Shown piece after piece: positions 40,897 to 50,328 of a stretch of 64,000 nt of DNA. The stretch's first letter is position 1, and the number at the start of each line of letters is the position of its first letter. Under the pieces are notes generated by a model that was not told the origin of the DNA, made no database searches, and saw nothing but the letters and a program-made list of their open reading frames with translations. The stretch comes from Wolbachia endosymbiont of Oedothorax gibbosus (GTDB taxonomy: Bacteria; Pseudomonadota; Alphaproteobacteria; Rickettsiales; Anaplasmataceae). The position numbers were made by a program, and so were the translations under genes. The stretch spans positions 186,001 to 250,000 of the forward strand of contig NZ_OW370537.1 of assembly GCF_936270145.1 (NCBI RefSeq), written 5' to 3'.

Positions 40897-42258
40897 ATGC
40901 CAGACGTAGTAACTAGGTTCGCTCCATCACCCACAGGGTTTTTGCATATTGGTGGGGCCCGCACTGCGTTATTTAATTGGCTCTATGCAAAGCATCATGG
41001 TGGCAGGTTTTTGCTAAGGATTGAAGACACCGACAGAAAACGTTCAACACAAGAAGCAATTGATGCAATTATAGAAGGGCTAAAATGGCTTGGTGTGAGC
41101 TGTGATGGGGAAGTAGTATATCAGTCAAAAAGAATAGAGCGGCATAAAGAAGTAGCAAACCTTTTAGTTGAGAAGGGTAGGGCGTATCACTGTTATTGCC
41201 CTGAAACAGAAAGGAAGACAAAAGCAAGAGAAGAAGGAAAAATATATAAGCATAAATGTACTAGTGTGACATCAGACGTAAAGCCTGTTGTCCGCTTTAA
41301 AGTACCAGACTCGCAAGAGATCGTCGTTGATGATAAAATATACGGCCAGATCAAAGTAAATAGCGAGCAGCTTGATGATATAGTGATCTTACGCTCTGAC
41401 AACACTCCAACATATATTTTTGCCGTAGTGGTTGACGATCATGATGCGGGAATAACCGATATTATACGTGGTTCTGATCACCTCACTAATACCTTTAAAC
41501 AGTTGCTAATATACCAGGCTCTTGATTTTGACATTCCACGCTTTGCACATGTGCCGCTTATCCATGGAGAAGATGGAAATAAGCTGTCTAAAAGGCATGG
41601 TGCCACAAGCGTTTGCGATTATGAAAAGATGGGAATATTGCCAGAGGCAATGCGTAATTACTTACTCAGACTTGGCTGGAGTCACGGCAACGATGAGATT
41701 ATTAGCGATGAGCAAGCAATAGAGTGGTTTAATTTAGAAAGTATTGGTCGTTCACCTGCACGGCTTGATTTTAAAAAATTGGAACATTTGAACAACCATT
41801 ATATTAATAACATGAGCAATGAGGATATTCTGGATATTTTAAATACATTTGCTCCGATGTTAAAACTGAGTGATATAAAAAAGGGCTATTTACTGCAGGG
41901 ACTGACAGAGCTGAAAAAAAGAGCAAACTACCTGACCGAATTATTGGATTTAGCAAAATTTTATATTCAAGATCCGCCACTTGATTTAAGTGAAGAAGCT
42001 TGTCAAATTGTCAAATCTAACCTCAATGTAATTAAGTTACTCGCATCATTTCTGTCAAAGATCGATGATGAAAATTGGAATAAGGGTTTTTTATCTTCTC
42101 AGATCAAGGAATGTGCAAAATCACATGATATGAAAGTAAGCGGTGTATACCACTCATTACGTGCCCCTATAACTGGAGTAATGGATGCACCTGGAATCAT
42201 CGATATCATGGTGATTCTTGGTAAAGATGAGTGTATAAAAAGGTTACAAGAATTGTAG
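40897..42258 (+). CDS. gltX: glutamyl-tRNA synthetase
   Basis: 453 residues. HIGH motif TRFAPSPTGFLHIGGARTALFNW and KMSKS motif GNKLSKRHGATSV are clear. It loads Glu on tRNA-Glu and, where no GlnRS exists, also on tRNA-Gln for later amidation by GatCAB. Alphaproteobacteria often have two gltX copies; this window shows one. Confidence 0.96.
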   Translation: MPDVVTRFAPSPTGFLHIGGARTALFNWLYAKHHGGRFLLRIEDTDRKRSTQEAIDAIIEGLKWLGVSCDGEVVYQSKRIERHKEVANLLVEKGRAYHCYCPETERKTKAREEGKIYKHKCTSVTSDVKPVVRFKVPDSQEIVVDDKIYGQIKVNSEQLDDIVILRSDNTPTYIFAVVVDDHDAGITDIIRGSDHLTNTFKQLLIYQALDFDIPRFAHVPLIHGEDGNKLSKRHGATSVCDYEKMGILPEAMRNYLLRLGWSHGNDEIISDEQAIEWFNLESIGRSPARLDFKKLEHLNNHYINNMSNEDILDILNTFAPMLKLSDIKKGYLLQGLTELKKRANYLTELLDLAKFYIQDPPLDLSEEACQIVKSNLNVIKLLASFLSKIDDENWNKGFLSSQIKECAKSHDMKVSGVYHSLRAPITGVMDAPGIIDIMVILGKDECIKRLQEL

Positions 42259-42337
42259 CTAATTTAGTTTTAAGTTAAGTGCAAAGGTTGTCAAGCAAGT
42301 TTTTCGTTTCTATGCGCTACTTGGATAAGAAGTCTTC

Positions 42338-44359
42338 CTACTGAAATTTTGAAAAATGTAACCTACTTCTATATTCAAATATATCAAGCAGTAATTCAAA
42401 ATTAGCCATTGCGCCTTTTGCGTTATTATACGCAAGATTGAGCAGCTCTTTGTCCTGATATAAATCAGCAAATTTAAATTCCATACATCCTGATTGTTTT
42501 GTGCCTAAAATATCTCCACTGCCTCTTAGCATCATATCCCTTTCAGCAATGTAAAATCCGTCCTGTGACTCACACATGATCTTTAACTTTGAAGATGAGC
42601 TTTTACTTAAATTATCGTATAATAATACACAAAAAGATGGCTTATTTCCTCGTCCTACTCTGCCTCTTAATTGGTGTAATTGCGATAACCCAAATTGCTC
42701 TGCATTTTCTATAATCATAATGGTTGCATCTGGCACATCTATACCAACTTCTATCACAGTGGTTGCAACAAGTAGAGAAAATTCATTCCTTTTGAAGGAA
42801 AACATAACTTGATCTTTCTGCTCCTGAGTCAATTTTCCATGTATTATATCAACTTTATCAAGAAATGTTTTTTGTAATTCCTGAAAGCGCGTCTCTGCTG
42901 CAGCAATATTGATCTCTTCGTTTTCTTCTATGTATGGACAAATCCAATATGCTTTTTCGCCTCTTTTTATAGCATCTTTTAGCTTTTCAATAACATCTGG
43001 CACCCTACTAATGTTCATAGTTACAGTTTTTATTGGCAATCTGGATTTTGGTTTTTCTCTCAAAATTGAACATTCAACGTCACCATACATAGCTTGCTGC
43101 AAAGTTCTTGGAATGGGAGTTGCAGTAACAAAAAGTATATCGGTATTTTCTCCTTTTCCTACCAAGCGATTCCTCTGCATCACTCCAAATCGCTGTTGTT
43201 CGTCTATGACTGCAAGCCCTAAATTTTTAAATGTAACGTTAGCTTGAAATAGTGCATGAGTGCCAATCACTATATTTAAAACACCACTTGCAAGTTCGTT
43301 CATAATAATCTTTCTTTCCTTGCGCGAAGTTTTACCAGTAAGCAGCGCAACTTTTATATCGGTACAGGATAAAACTTCCTCAATCCAATTATAATGTTGC
43401 TCCGCCAAGATAGTAGTTGGTGCCATAAGAGCAGCCTGCATGTTGTTTTCTACCACATTTAGCATCGCAAAAAGTGCAACTACGGTTTTGCCACTACCAA
43501 CATCACCTTGCAGCAAGCTTATCATGCGGTACTTGGATTTTTGTCTTTCTGAGATTTCATCTATTGCGCGAATTTGATCATTTGTTAATTGAAACGATAA
43601 TTCATTTAAAACTTGCTCTTTATATTTATTCAATACTATAAATTCTCTTCCCCTTTCTTTTACATGATTTTCTCTTGCAAGTTTCAGTGCTAGCTGATAC
43701 GCAAACAATTCATCATAAGCAAGCCTTTTTCTACAAATCTCCGCTTCCGCTAATGAGCTTGGTTTGTGCAATTTTATGATGCTTTCCCTCCAACTTAGCC
43801 ATTTTTTTTGCTTGATTAATGTATCATCTATCCACTCTGGTAAATCAGGCAATTCTTTTAGGTTAGAACTTATCATGTTTTTAATGTTCTTATTAGTAAT
43901 ACCACGACATAATTGGTAAACTGGCTCTATGCAAGCTATTTCTTTAAATTGGTTGATGTCAAGCGACACGTAATCTGGATGAGTAATTTGCCAATGTTCA
44001 GCAAACTTTTCGAGCTTGCCACTGATGATTACATAGGCTCTAACTGGAAATAGTTTATATAAATACTTAACTGAGTAATTAAAAAAGACTATGAACATAT
44101 ACTGACTCTCACTTTCAACGACTATTTTATATGGTCTACCTCTAAAAGTGGGTGGTTGATGCTCATAAACTTTTGCTATGAAAGTTGTAAACTCTCCAAC
44201 TTGAGCATCAAGTAGTGACTTACTTCTATCTACATAACTGTGTGGCCTGTAAAACAACAGATCTACCACTTTGTCTCCACCACAAAGTTTAGGCAATATT
44301 GTGGAATGAAATTTAGGTATATTCTCCAGCCTGCTATTTAGAAAAATCTGATTGCTCAT
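42338..44359 (-). CDS. recG: ATP-dependent DNA helicase RecG
   Basis: 673 residues. An N-terminal wedge domain (OB fold, FTTFIAKVYEHQPPTFRGRPY), Walker A LLQGDVGSGKTVVALFAML, the DEx(Q)x variant AVIDEQQRFGVMQR, and helicase motifs ATTVIEVGIDVPDATIM and QLHQLRGRVGRG. It remodels stalled forks and Holliday junctions. The length matches the family. Confidence 0.97.
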   Translation of the reverse strand: MSNQIFLNSRLENIPKFHSTILPKLCGGDKVVDLLFYRPHSYVDRSKSLLDAQVGEFTTFIAKVYEHQPPTFRGRPYKIVVESESQYMFIVFFNYSVKYLYKLFPVRAYVIISGKLEKFAEHWQITHPDYVSLDINQFKEIACIEPVYQLCRGITNKNIKNMISSNLKELPDLPEWIDDTLIKQKKWLSWRESIIKLHKPSSLAEAEICRKRLAYDELFAYQLALKLARENHVKERGREFIVLNKYKEQVLNELSFQLTNDQIRAIDEISERQKSKYRMISLLQGDVGSGKTVVALFAMLNVVENNMQAALMAPTTILAEQHYNWIEEVLSCTDIKVALLTGKTSRKERKIIMNELASGVLNIVIGTHALFQANVTFKNLGLAVIDEQQRFGVMQRNRLVGKGENTDILFVTATPIPRTLQQAMYGDVECSILREKPKSRLPIKTVTMNISRVPDVIEKLKDAIKRGEKAYWICPYIEENEEINIAAAETRFQELQKTFLDKVDIIHGKLTQEQKDQVMFSFKRNEFSLLVATTVIEVGIDVPDATIMIIENAEQFGLSQLHQLRGRVGRGNKPSFCVLLYDNLSKSSSSKLKIMCESQDGFYIAERDMMLRGSGDILGTKQSGCMEFKFADLYQDKELLNLAYNNAKGAMANFELLLDIFEYRSRLHFSKFQ

Positions 44360-44467
44360 TGAGATTCATACATGTGTAAAACTGTTATAGAGTCTTCTTA
44401 AGATCCTGTCACCTTATAGTCAAACTATTTGCTATCATAGAACTTGCGTTTATGTAAAATATTTTTA

Positions 44468-44496
44468 TTGACTTATTAATCATTTCCATGTACTAT
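44468..44496 (+). promoter_or_regulatory. candidate sigma-70 promoter of the 285-residue orphan
   Basis: -35 TTGACT (44468-44473), 17-base spacer, -10 TACTAT (44491-44496), 35 bases before the start codon at 44532. Confidence 0.5.
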
Positions 44497-44531
44497 TATA
44501 CTATTAGTAATTCATATACAGGGTATTAACA

Positions 44532-45389
44532 ATGAATAGCTTTATACCAGAAGAAAAGGAAAATCCAATAGTTACACTAAAAGCTCAAGCAGAAAAGTTT
44601 GATTATAGCAAATTAAGAGCTAAAGCAAAAACTGAGGAAGGATTGCATGAAATTAGCTGTGGCCTCCTGGCATTCAAAGACATTAATAGAATGGATTTTG
44701 TTATTAACGGCAAAAGTATAAGTAGAGATTTGATTGCCGAGCTATACAAAGAACATGACAGTTTACTGCCAAAAAGTGAAGGTGAAAATAAAGACTACCG
44801 CCCATTTGTAAAACAAGTTTTTAAGGAGATGTTCAAATACGCTGGAGCTCAAGTCCCAAGTGATCATATCTTAGAGGAACTAATCACTAATTGTAACCAA
44901 TCAGGATATGAATTTATATATGCAACATTTATGGCTGAACTCTTGAGTAAACATGAATTATTTATGAATGTTAATGGTAGTAATGTTGATAGAAAAGTGT
45001 ACATCGATTGCAGAAACCCAAATTCTGTAAAAGTTGAGTGTAAAACTTCCAGAATACCTGTGAATCTTTCCACAGAAAAAATAAGTGATGTGTCGTTCTC
45101 ATTAGAATTCACAATTGAATCTCAAGATGGGAAAGAGGGTGTAATATATAAAGATGGTAAATTGTCACTTACTGCTCCTAAGAGACTGAAGGATTATAAT
45201 ATAGATGATAAAAACTTGTTTGACATCATAAGAGAATGCTTTCAGAAATTGTGCGAAAAATTTGGATTTTTTAAAATAAAAATAGAGCATAACTTGGATA
45301 AGCCACTAGAAGTAAACAGCCATCTGGAAAGTGTGGAACCTTCTGCCCATAGTAATGAACATGGAAATGCACATGGACCTGGGAACTAA
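44532..45389 (+). CDS. orphan soluble protein with His-rich tail
   Basis: Not recognised. 285 residues, no signal or membrane segment. The N-terminal half looks helical (YRPFVKQVFKEMFKYAGAQV), the middle beta-rich (KVECKTSRIPVNLSTEKI, VSFSLEFTIESQ), and the C-terminus ends in a short His/Ser/Gly tail (SAHSNEHGNAHGPGN) that could bind metal. It has a good promoter and is followed by repeats that seem to have invaded its downstream region. Confidence 0.65.
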   Translation: MNSFIPEEKENPIVTLKAQAEKFDYSKLRAKAKTEEGLHEISCGLLAFKDINRMDFVINGKSISRDLIAELYKEHDSLLPKSEGENKDYRPFVKQVFKEMFKYAGAQVPSDHILEELITNCNQSGYEFIYATFMAELLSKHELFMNVNGSNVDRKVYIDCRNPNSVKVECKTSRIPVNLSTEKISDVSFSLEFTIESQDGKEGVIYKDGKLSLTAPKRLKDYNIDDKNLFDIIRECFQKLCEKFGFFKIKIEHNLDKPLEVNSHLESVEPSAHSNEHGNAHGPGN

Positions 45390-45694
45390 TAGCGATGCCG
45401 AAAATGAATCAAAAGAGCGTGCTGCAAGGATAGAGAGTGAACAACTATCTACACGGGGTTTCTTTGCCTTTTTTTTCGCTTGGTAAATTTCTTAATATTT
45501 ATGGCTAAGGTAATTTAAGAGCCCGTGAAGGGTGTCATCCCAGTGCCCAGACTACTTGGATCCAGCGTTTATTGCTGGTGTACTCATTTGTAGTTGACCG
45601 AGCTACTTGGATGACAGGAACAAGAAAAGGAGATGTTGTCTTTTTGATTGAATAAATGATACAATGTTCGTACAACTGTATATTAAAGGAGAGC
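45390..45694. repeat. repeat-filled spacer: dispersed 70-base repeat plus palindromic element
   Basis: 45440-45513 is copy A of a dispersed repeat (core ttgccttttttttcgc and tggtaaatttcttaatattt, then atggctaaggtaa), also found at 59755 and 59893. 45533-45616 is a palindromic element of the gtcatcccagtg type (gtgtcatcccagtgcccag ... ctacttggatgacag). The 12-mer aatgttcgtaca lies at 45663-45674. No gene seen. Confidence 0.8.
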
Positions 45695-46792
45695 TTATTG
45701 TTCAAGAAGTTCTAGATAAGCCTCAAACCTATAAAATTTATTACGCTTTTTGTTGTTACTGTCTTCCACTAATATTTTGGCTTCAACAAATTGTAGAATT
45801 AGATTATTTATTGTATTATAGGCTTTATTTAACCTTTTACTTAACTCTCTAACATTTATAACTGGAAGTTGAAAAAGTATATTCAATGCTTGCAATGCTG
45901 TATCACGGATCTTGAAGAAGCATTGATTTACTTGAATTATGTTTACTAAATCCCTTTCCAACTTTTCAATGCTCTTAGCTCTACAATAAGCATCAAAGCT
46001 ACTATCTTTTATAGCATTTAAGTAATACTCAATCCACTCCTCAAAGTCACCATGAGTTCTTATTCTGTCTAAATATCTGTAATAATCAAAGTGGTTCTTT
46101 TTAAAATAGTAGGATGGATAAAGTATTGGAGTTGATAATAAGTTGTAATGAATTAGTAGTATTACAATTAAAAGTCTTCCTATTCTTCCATTACCATCTA
46201 TAAATGGGTGAATAATTTCAAATTGTGCATGCACTAGCCCTACCTTTATAAGTGGAGGCAATTTGTTATCAGTGTTAACATAGCTTTCTAAGTCGTTCAT
46301 TAGATTGATTACTTCAGGTGCAGGGGCTGCAATGAGATCACCAACACGTACAGAATCTGCACGATATTCACCGCCACCTTCATCATGCTGCATTAATTCT
46401 TTGTGAGCAGTTAAGATGGTTTGTGCTATTGTTGAATGTTTTGCTGTACTGAGCGCCATCTCAAGTGATCTTGTATAATTCATAACTAATTGGGTTTGCT
46501 TGTTAGGTTTTGTTGATGATACTCTTTGAGTAAAAACATCAAGTAAAGTTGTGTGTACACCTTCAATTGCGGAAGAAAGTAGTGCTTCTTTTACAATATA
46601 TGCCTTAATAAACCTTTCTGCATTTGGTAAACGCTCAGCCATTTCATTCAACTGACCAAGCTTTATCATTGTTTCACCGTAAAGAACAGCAATATTTTCA
46701 CTAAAAATAAAAGGAGGATCTTTTGGTGGTAATGAATAAGGGACAAAGTGTGCTAACTTATCTATATAATGGTAATATCCACTTTCACGCAT
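45695..46792 (-). CDS. Fic-domain protein (candidate AMP-transferase) with winged helix
   Basis: I use the ATG at 46792 (365 residues); a TTG at 46831 is possible. The Fic core motif is complete at residues 195-206, HPFIDGNGRIGR, with catalytic His and the phosphate-binding loop. An inhibitory motif of class II Fic proteins, SSAIEG, lies at 73-78. The C-terminus (NVRELSKRLNKAYNTINNLI) looks like a winged helix. Such proteins transfer AMP or other groups to target Ser/Thr/Tyr residues and may regulate their own expression. No signal peptide. The target is unknown. Confidence 0.9.
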   Translation of the reverse strand: MRESGYYHYIDKLAHFVPYSLPPKDPPFIFSENIAVLYGETMIKLGQLNEMAERLPNAERFIKAYIVKEALLSSAIEGVHTTLLDVFTQRVSSTKPNKQTQLVMNYTRSLEMALSTAKHSTIAQTILTAHKELMQHDEGGGEYRADSVRVGDLIAAPAPEVINLMNDLESYVNTDNKLPPLIKVGLVHAQFEIIHPFIDGNGRIGRLLIVILLIHYNLLSTPILYPSYYFKKNHFDYYRYLDRIRTHGDFEEWIEYYLNAIKDSSFDAYCRAKSIEKLERDLVNIIQVNQCFFKIRDTALQALNILFQLPVINVRELSKRLNKAYNTINNLILQFVEAKILVEDSNNKKRNKFYRFEAYLELLEQ

Positions 46793-47017
46793 TGTTTCAA
46801 TATACAGACCCAAATTGAAACAATTATACAAAATCCTGCTTATGTTTCAAGATAAATGACTTTAATGAAATATAATTTACCTTACCACTTTGTTTTGATT
46901 CTCCAGTTCAACATAGGATAAATTACTCATATATTCTCCTAGTATTTCCTCCTTGTTGTCATTACCTAGTACACTGCTAACCCCTGACACTTTTTCTGGG
47001 TAAGGTCAATTGATTGT

Positions 47018-47947
47018 TCATAGGTTTAGTTGATGGCTGCTTGCTTTTTCTTCAAACACATCCCAAAGATCTTTTTCTAGCGATATATTATATAATTTAT
47101 TGATATAAACTATTCCCGTGGGTGAAGTTGTGTTAATTTCGAGCAGGAAGTCATCTATAATATCAATACCAACAAATATTAGCCCCCTTTTCTTTAATTC
47201 AGGACCAATTTTGTTACATATTTCATTGTCTCTATCGTTCATTTGAGCGGGCTCAAAACTTGCTCCAAGTCGCATGTTTGTTCTGATCTCTCCACTGATT
47301 TTTGGAACTCGTTTCATTATTCCAATTGGTTGACCATAAAGTAGCAATATCCTTTTATCTTTATCTATATTGTTACAAAATGATTGTGCAATCACAGGAC
47401 ATTCGTATTTTGCTATCATGAGATCCACTACTACTTGAATACTATTCTCGTCTTGTATTCTTATCACATCGTTTCCTCCATAACTATACAATGGCTTTAG
47501 AATAATATCTTTATAATTATGATAAAAATCTTTAATCATTGATACATTTTCAGTGATCAAAGTCGGCGGAATTAGCTCTGGAAATAATGAAATTATCAAT
47601 TTTTCAGGACAATTTCTTATTTCTGTTGGATTGTTAATTACCAATGCACTGGTTTTTTCTAAGATATATGTTGTTGTAATATAACGCATATCAAAAGGTG
47701 GATCCTGTCTGATAAATATGATGTTCATTTCATTCAAGTTGATTGCCATATCTTCTTTAGAAATGAATCCACAATTATCAACAGCAACTTTCTGGGCTAA
47801 AGCAATGGGATGGTTTAGCTTTAGTGCTAAATTATCAGGAGTATAAACGAAAATTTCATGCTCCCTCCTTTGTGCTTCTTTTATTAGCGCAAATGTAGTA
47901 TCAACCTCAAAGTTTATGCTCTCATCCATTTGAAAGGCAATTTTCAT
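47018..47947 (-). CDS. gshB: glutathione synthetase
   Basis: 309 residues of the ATP-grasp GshB type: MKIAFQMDESINFEVDTTFALI, RQDPPFDMRYITTTYILE, KPLYSYGGNDVIRI and the metal-binding DDFLLEINTTSPTG. It adds Gly to gamma-glutamylcysteine. gshA is not in the window. In front of it, between 46989 and 47007, is a 19-mer that also occurs at 18058. Confidence 0.95.
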   Translation of the reverse strand: MKIAFQMDESINFEVDTTFALIKEAQRREHEIFVYTPDNLALKLNHPIALAQKVAVDNCGFISKEDMAINLNEMNIIFIRQDPPFDMRYITTTYILEKTSALVINNPTEIRNCPEKLIISLFPELIPPTLITENVSMIKDFYHNYKDIILKPLYSYGGNDVIRIQDENSIQVVVDLMIAKYECPVIAQSFCNNIDKDKRILLLYGQPIGIMKRVPKISGEIRTNMRLGASFEPAQMNDRDNEICNKIGPELKKRGLIFVGIDIIDDFLLEINTTSPTGIVYINKLYNISLEKDLWDVFEEKASSHQLNL

Positions 47948-47999
47948 TTATGTTCTCTACCCATACTATACAATGTTATAATTTGAAAGCGATTTTTGC

Positions 48000-48602
48000 C
48001 TAATGGCGTAACTTACTGTACCTATATCGTACATAACTCACAACTTGTTTTACTCCCTTTACTTTTCTTGCAATTGATATTACAGCTTTTAATTCCGCTT
48101 TATTTTGGGCTATACCCATCAAATAAACAACTTTATCAACCGTATTAACACTATAATTAATTGACTTAATATTTCTTTTTCCTAGAAGTCTTGTTCTTAT
48201 TTCCGCTGTTATCATACCATCTACAGTAGTGTCTAGCATGGAAGCCATTTGAATTGGTATTACTCTTATTTCATTTATCACTTCTTTAATTTCTTTTTGC
48301 TGCCAAGCTATTTTTTCTGCTGTAAGTTGTTTTTCAGGAGTGTCAACACTTCCAATGAGCAATACTCTTCCTTCACTTACTTTAACCTTTATGGATGAAA
48401 ATAGTCCATGTTTTAAGAGCCCCTTATTAATTCTGATGACCATAGTCGTATCATCAATGATATTTCCCAAGGATTTGTCCTGCATTGTTATTGCTGTTGC
48501 TGTTGCTGTCGCTGTAGCCACCACACCACCTATTATAAGGGTTGTGCAACCACTTTGTGTAATCAAAAAAATTGCAAGTAAGAAGCTTGTTATTAATCTC
48601 AT
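48000..48602 (-). CDS. BON-domain lipoprotein (DolP/OsmY-like)
   Basis: 200 residues. The N-terminal segment MRLITSFLLAIFLITQSGC is a lipoprotein signal with Cys 19 as the likely lipidated residue, followed by a hydrophobic ATATATAI stretch. Two BON domains follow: TTMVIRINKGLLKHGLFSSIKVKVSEGRVLLIGSV and DGMITAEIRTRLLGKRNIKS...VVYLMGIA. BON proteins bind anionic phospholipids at the outer membrane. It lies 52 bases upstream of gshB on the same strand. Confidence 0.85.
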   Translation of the reverse strand: MRLITSFLLAIFLITQSGCTTLIIGGVVATATATATAITMQDKSLGNIIDDTTMVIRINKGLLKHGLFSSIKVKVSEGRVLLIGSVDTPEKQLTAEKIAWQQKEIKEVINEIRVIPIQMASMLDTTVDGMITAEIRTRLLGKRNIKSINYSVNTVDKVVYLMGIAQNKAELKAVISIARKVKGVKQVVSYVRYRYSKLRH

Positions 48603-48742
48603 TATTGATTTTCAGGATTTAGAGTTTTCATTAAGAAATGTTAATAAGCTTTTTTGATTGTGTAAATACCATAAATTAAGTAAGACTTTAAACCTTGAAT
48701 ATTTTTAATGGAATACCTATAATAGGGTACTGAAAATTTCTT

Positions 48743-48824
48743 GCGGATATGGCGAAATTGGTAGACGTGCCAGGTTTAGGTCCTGGTGAGCTTGCTCGTG
48801 GGGGTTCAAGTCCCTCTATCCGCA
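48743..48824 (+). tRNA. tRNA-Leu (UAG)
   Basis: Acceptor stem gcggata (48743-48749) pairs with tatccgc (48817-48823), discriminator a at 48824. The anticodon arm cagg-tttaggt-cctg gives anticodon TAG. The long variable arm gagcttgctc and the T loop ggttcaagtcc are class II tRNA features, as expected for leucine. The 3' CCA is not encoded. The D arm has aattggtagac. Confidence 0.97.
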
Positions 48825-48910
48825 CTTTAAGGTCATGTAACTTAGGTTTTAAGGGAAAATTTATAATCACTAAATACACTTTTGTTTGTATAAAAACCTG
48901 TTCTTAAGGA

Positions 48911-48938
48911 TTGTGTTTAACTTAAATTCTGGTAAAAT
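48911..48938 (+). promoter_or_regulatory. candidate promoter of tig-clpP-clpX-lon
   Basis: -35 TTGTGT (48911-48916), 16-base spacer, -10 TAAAAT (48933-48938), 41 bases before the tig start. It would also serve the downstream protease genes if they form one transcript. Confidence 0.4.
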
Positions 48939-48979
48939 GACTCTATTAAGATATGAATTAAAATGTTAACAAATAAATT

Positions 48980-50317
48980 ATGATGTCTAATAATATACCT
49001 CAAAATACAGTCGAAGTAAGTAGTGTATATACCTACAAAGAGCTTAGTATAGATAAACTAAAGCATGAGTATGAAATCACAGTTGGTAGTGATTATATAA
49101 AGCAAAAGGTAAATTCCAGGTTGCAAGAGATAGCAGAAAATGCAAAATCACCTGGATTTAGGGCTGGAAAGATGCCCTATGACCTTGTTATTGCAAATTA
49201 TAAAAACGAAGCTTTGGAATATGTGATAAATAATACAATTGATCATTGCTCAAGTGATTTGATGAAAAAAATTGAAGTCAAGTCTCACATTTATCCTAAG
49301 GTTGATGTTATATCATTACCAGATCTGGGAAAAGAAAATGGAGAGGGCAATTTTGTATACAAGCTATCTTTTGAGTCGATGCCTGAAGCACCGATGATAG
49401 ATCTTGACAAAATAAACTTAAAGAAGATTGAAGCAAAAATTGAAGAGGAAGATATAAAAGAATTTATTGATTCTATCAAAACAAAGTTCCCCAATTTTGC
49501 CTCTGTTGATGATGTTTCTTATCAAGCGAAAGATGGGGATAAATTGGTAATTGATTTTGAAGGGCGGATTAGAAATAAGCTCTTTCGGGGTGGGAGTAGC
49601 AAAAATTTTGCCGTTAATTTAGGATCTGGCACATTTATTAATGGTTTTGAAGATCAATTAACTGGTATGAAGAAGGGAGAAACAAAGGACTTTAAGTTGA
49701 AATTTCCTGAAAATTATCAAGCCATTTCCCTTGCAGGACAAGAAGCTGATTTTTCTGTGCGAATTAATGAGATTCAGGTTGCTAAAGACTTTGAAAGTGA
49801 TGAAGAAATAGCTAAGAGTGTTGGTTTTAAAGATTATTCTTTGCTAATAAATCATGCAAAAAAAATGATTGGTGATCAGTGTACCGAAATGAGAAATCTC
49901 TTAATTAAAAAGGAGCTATTTGATTATTTGGATGCTAATTATAGTTTTGATTTACCCACAGACATAGTAAAACAGGAGCAACAAAGAGTGGAAGGAGAAT
50001 TGGGTGCTCAAAATGATTCTCGTAAAGAAGCTGAAAAACGTGTAAAGCTTGCTATGTTATTTATGAAATTTAGTGCAGAACATAAAATATCATTAACTCA
50101 AAATGATGTTTTGAATGTTATTGTAAATCAATATGTCAGTAAGGATGTACCGTTTGACAGAGTACTTAAGCATTTTGAATCAAGTAAACAATTTCAAGAA
50201 TTAGTTAGAGGGCAAGCGCTTGAGTATAAAGTGACAGATTATATAATAGAAAAAGTTAGTAAAGAAGAGCAGATTGCTTCTGTGAAAGAATTAAAGGAAT
50301 TATTTGATAATATTTAA
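48980..50317 (+). CDS. tig: trigger factor
   Basis: 445 residues, normal length. The ribosome-binding N-terminal domain has the signature [12 protein letters not shown] (GFRxGKxP). A PPIase domain of the FKBP type ([12 protein letters not shown]...[16 protein letters not shown]) follows, then a helical C-terminal domain. It receives nascent chains and leads the chaperone/protease cluster. Confidence 0.96.
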   Translation: MMSNNIPQNTVEVSSVYTYKELSIDKLKHEYEITVGSDYIKQKVNSRLQEIAENAKSPGFRAGKMPYDLVIANYKNEALEYVINNTIDHCSSDLMKKIEVKSHIYPKVDVISLPDLGKENGEGNFVYKLSFESMPEAPMIDLDKINLKKIEAKIEEEDIKEFIDSIKTKFPNFASVDDVSYQAKDGDKLVIDFEGRIRNKLFRGGSSKNFAVNLGSGTFINGFEDQLTGMKKGETKDFKLKFPENYQAISLAGQEADFSVRINEIQVAKDFESDEEIAKSVGFKDYSLLINHAKKMIGDQCTEMRNLLIKKELFDYLDANYSFDLPTDIVKQEQQRVEGELGAQNDSRKEAEKRVKLAMLFMKFSAEHKISLTQNDVLNVIVNQYVSKDVPFDRVLKHFESSKQFQELVRGQALEYKVTDYIIEKVSKEEQIASVKELKELFDNI

Positions 50318-50328
50318 TAGGAAAAGGT

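Noticed and set aside
48688-48879. 63-residue minus-strand frame
   Set aside because: It lies across the tRNA-Leu gene on the other strand.
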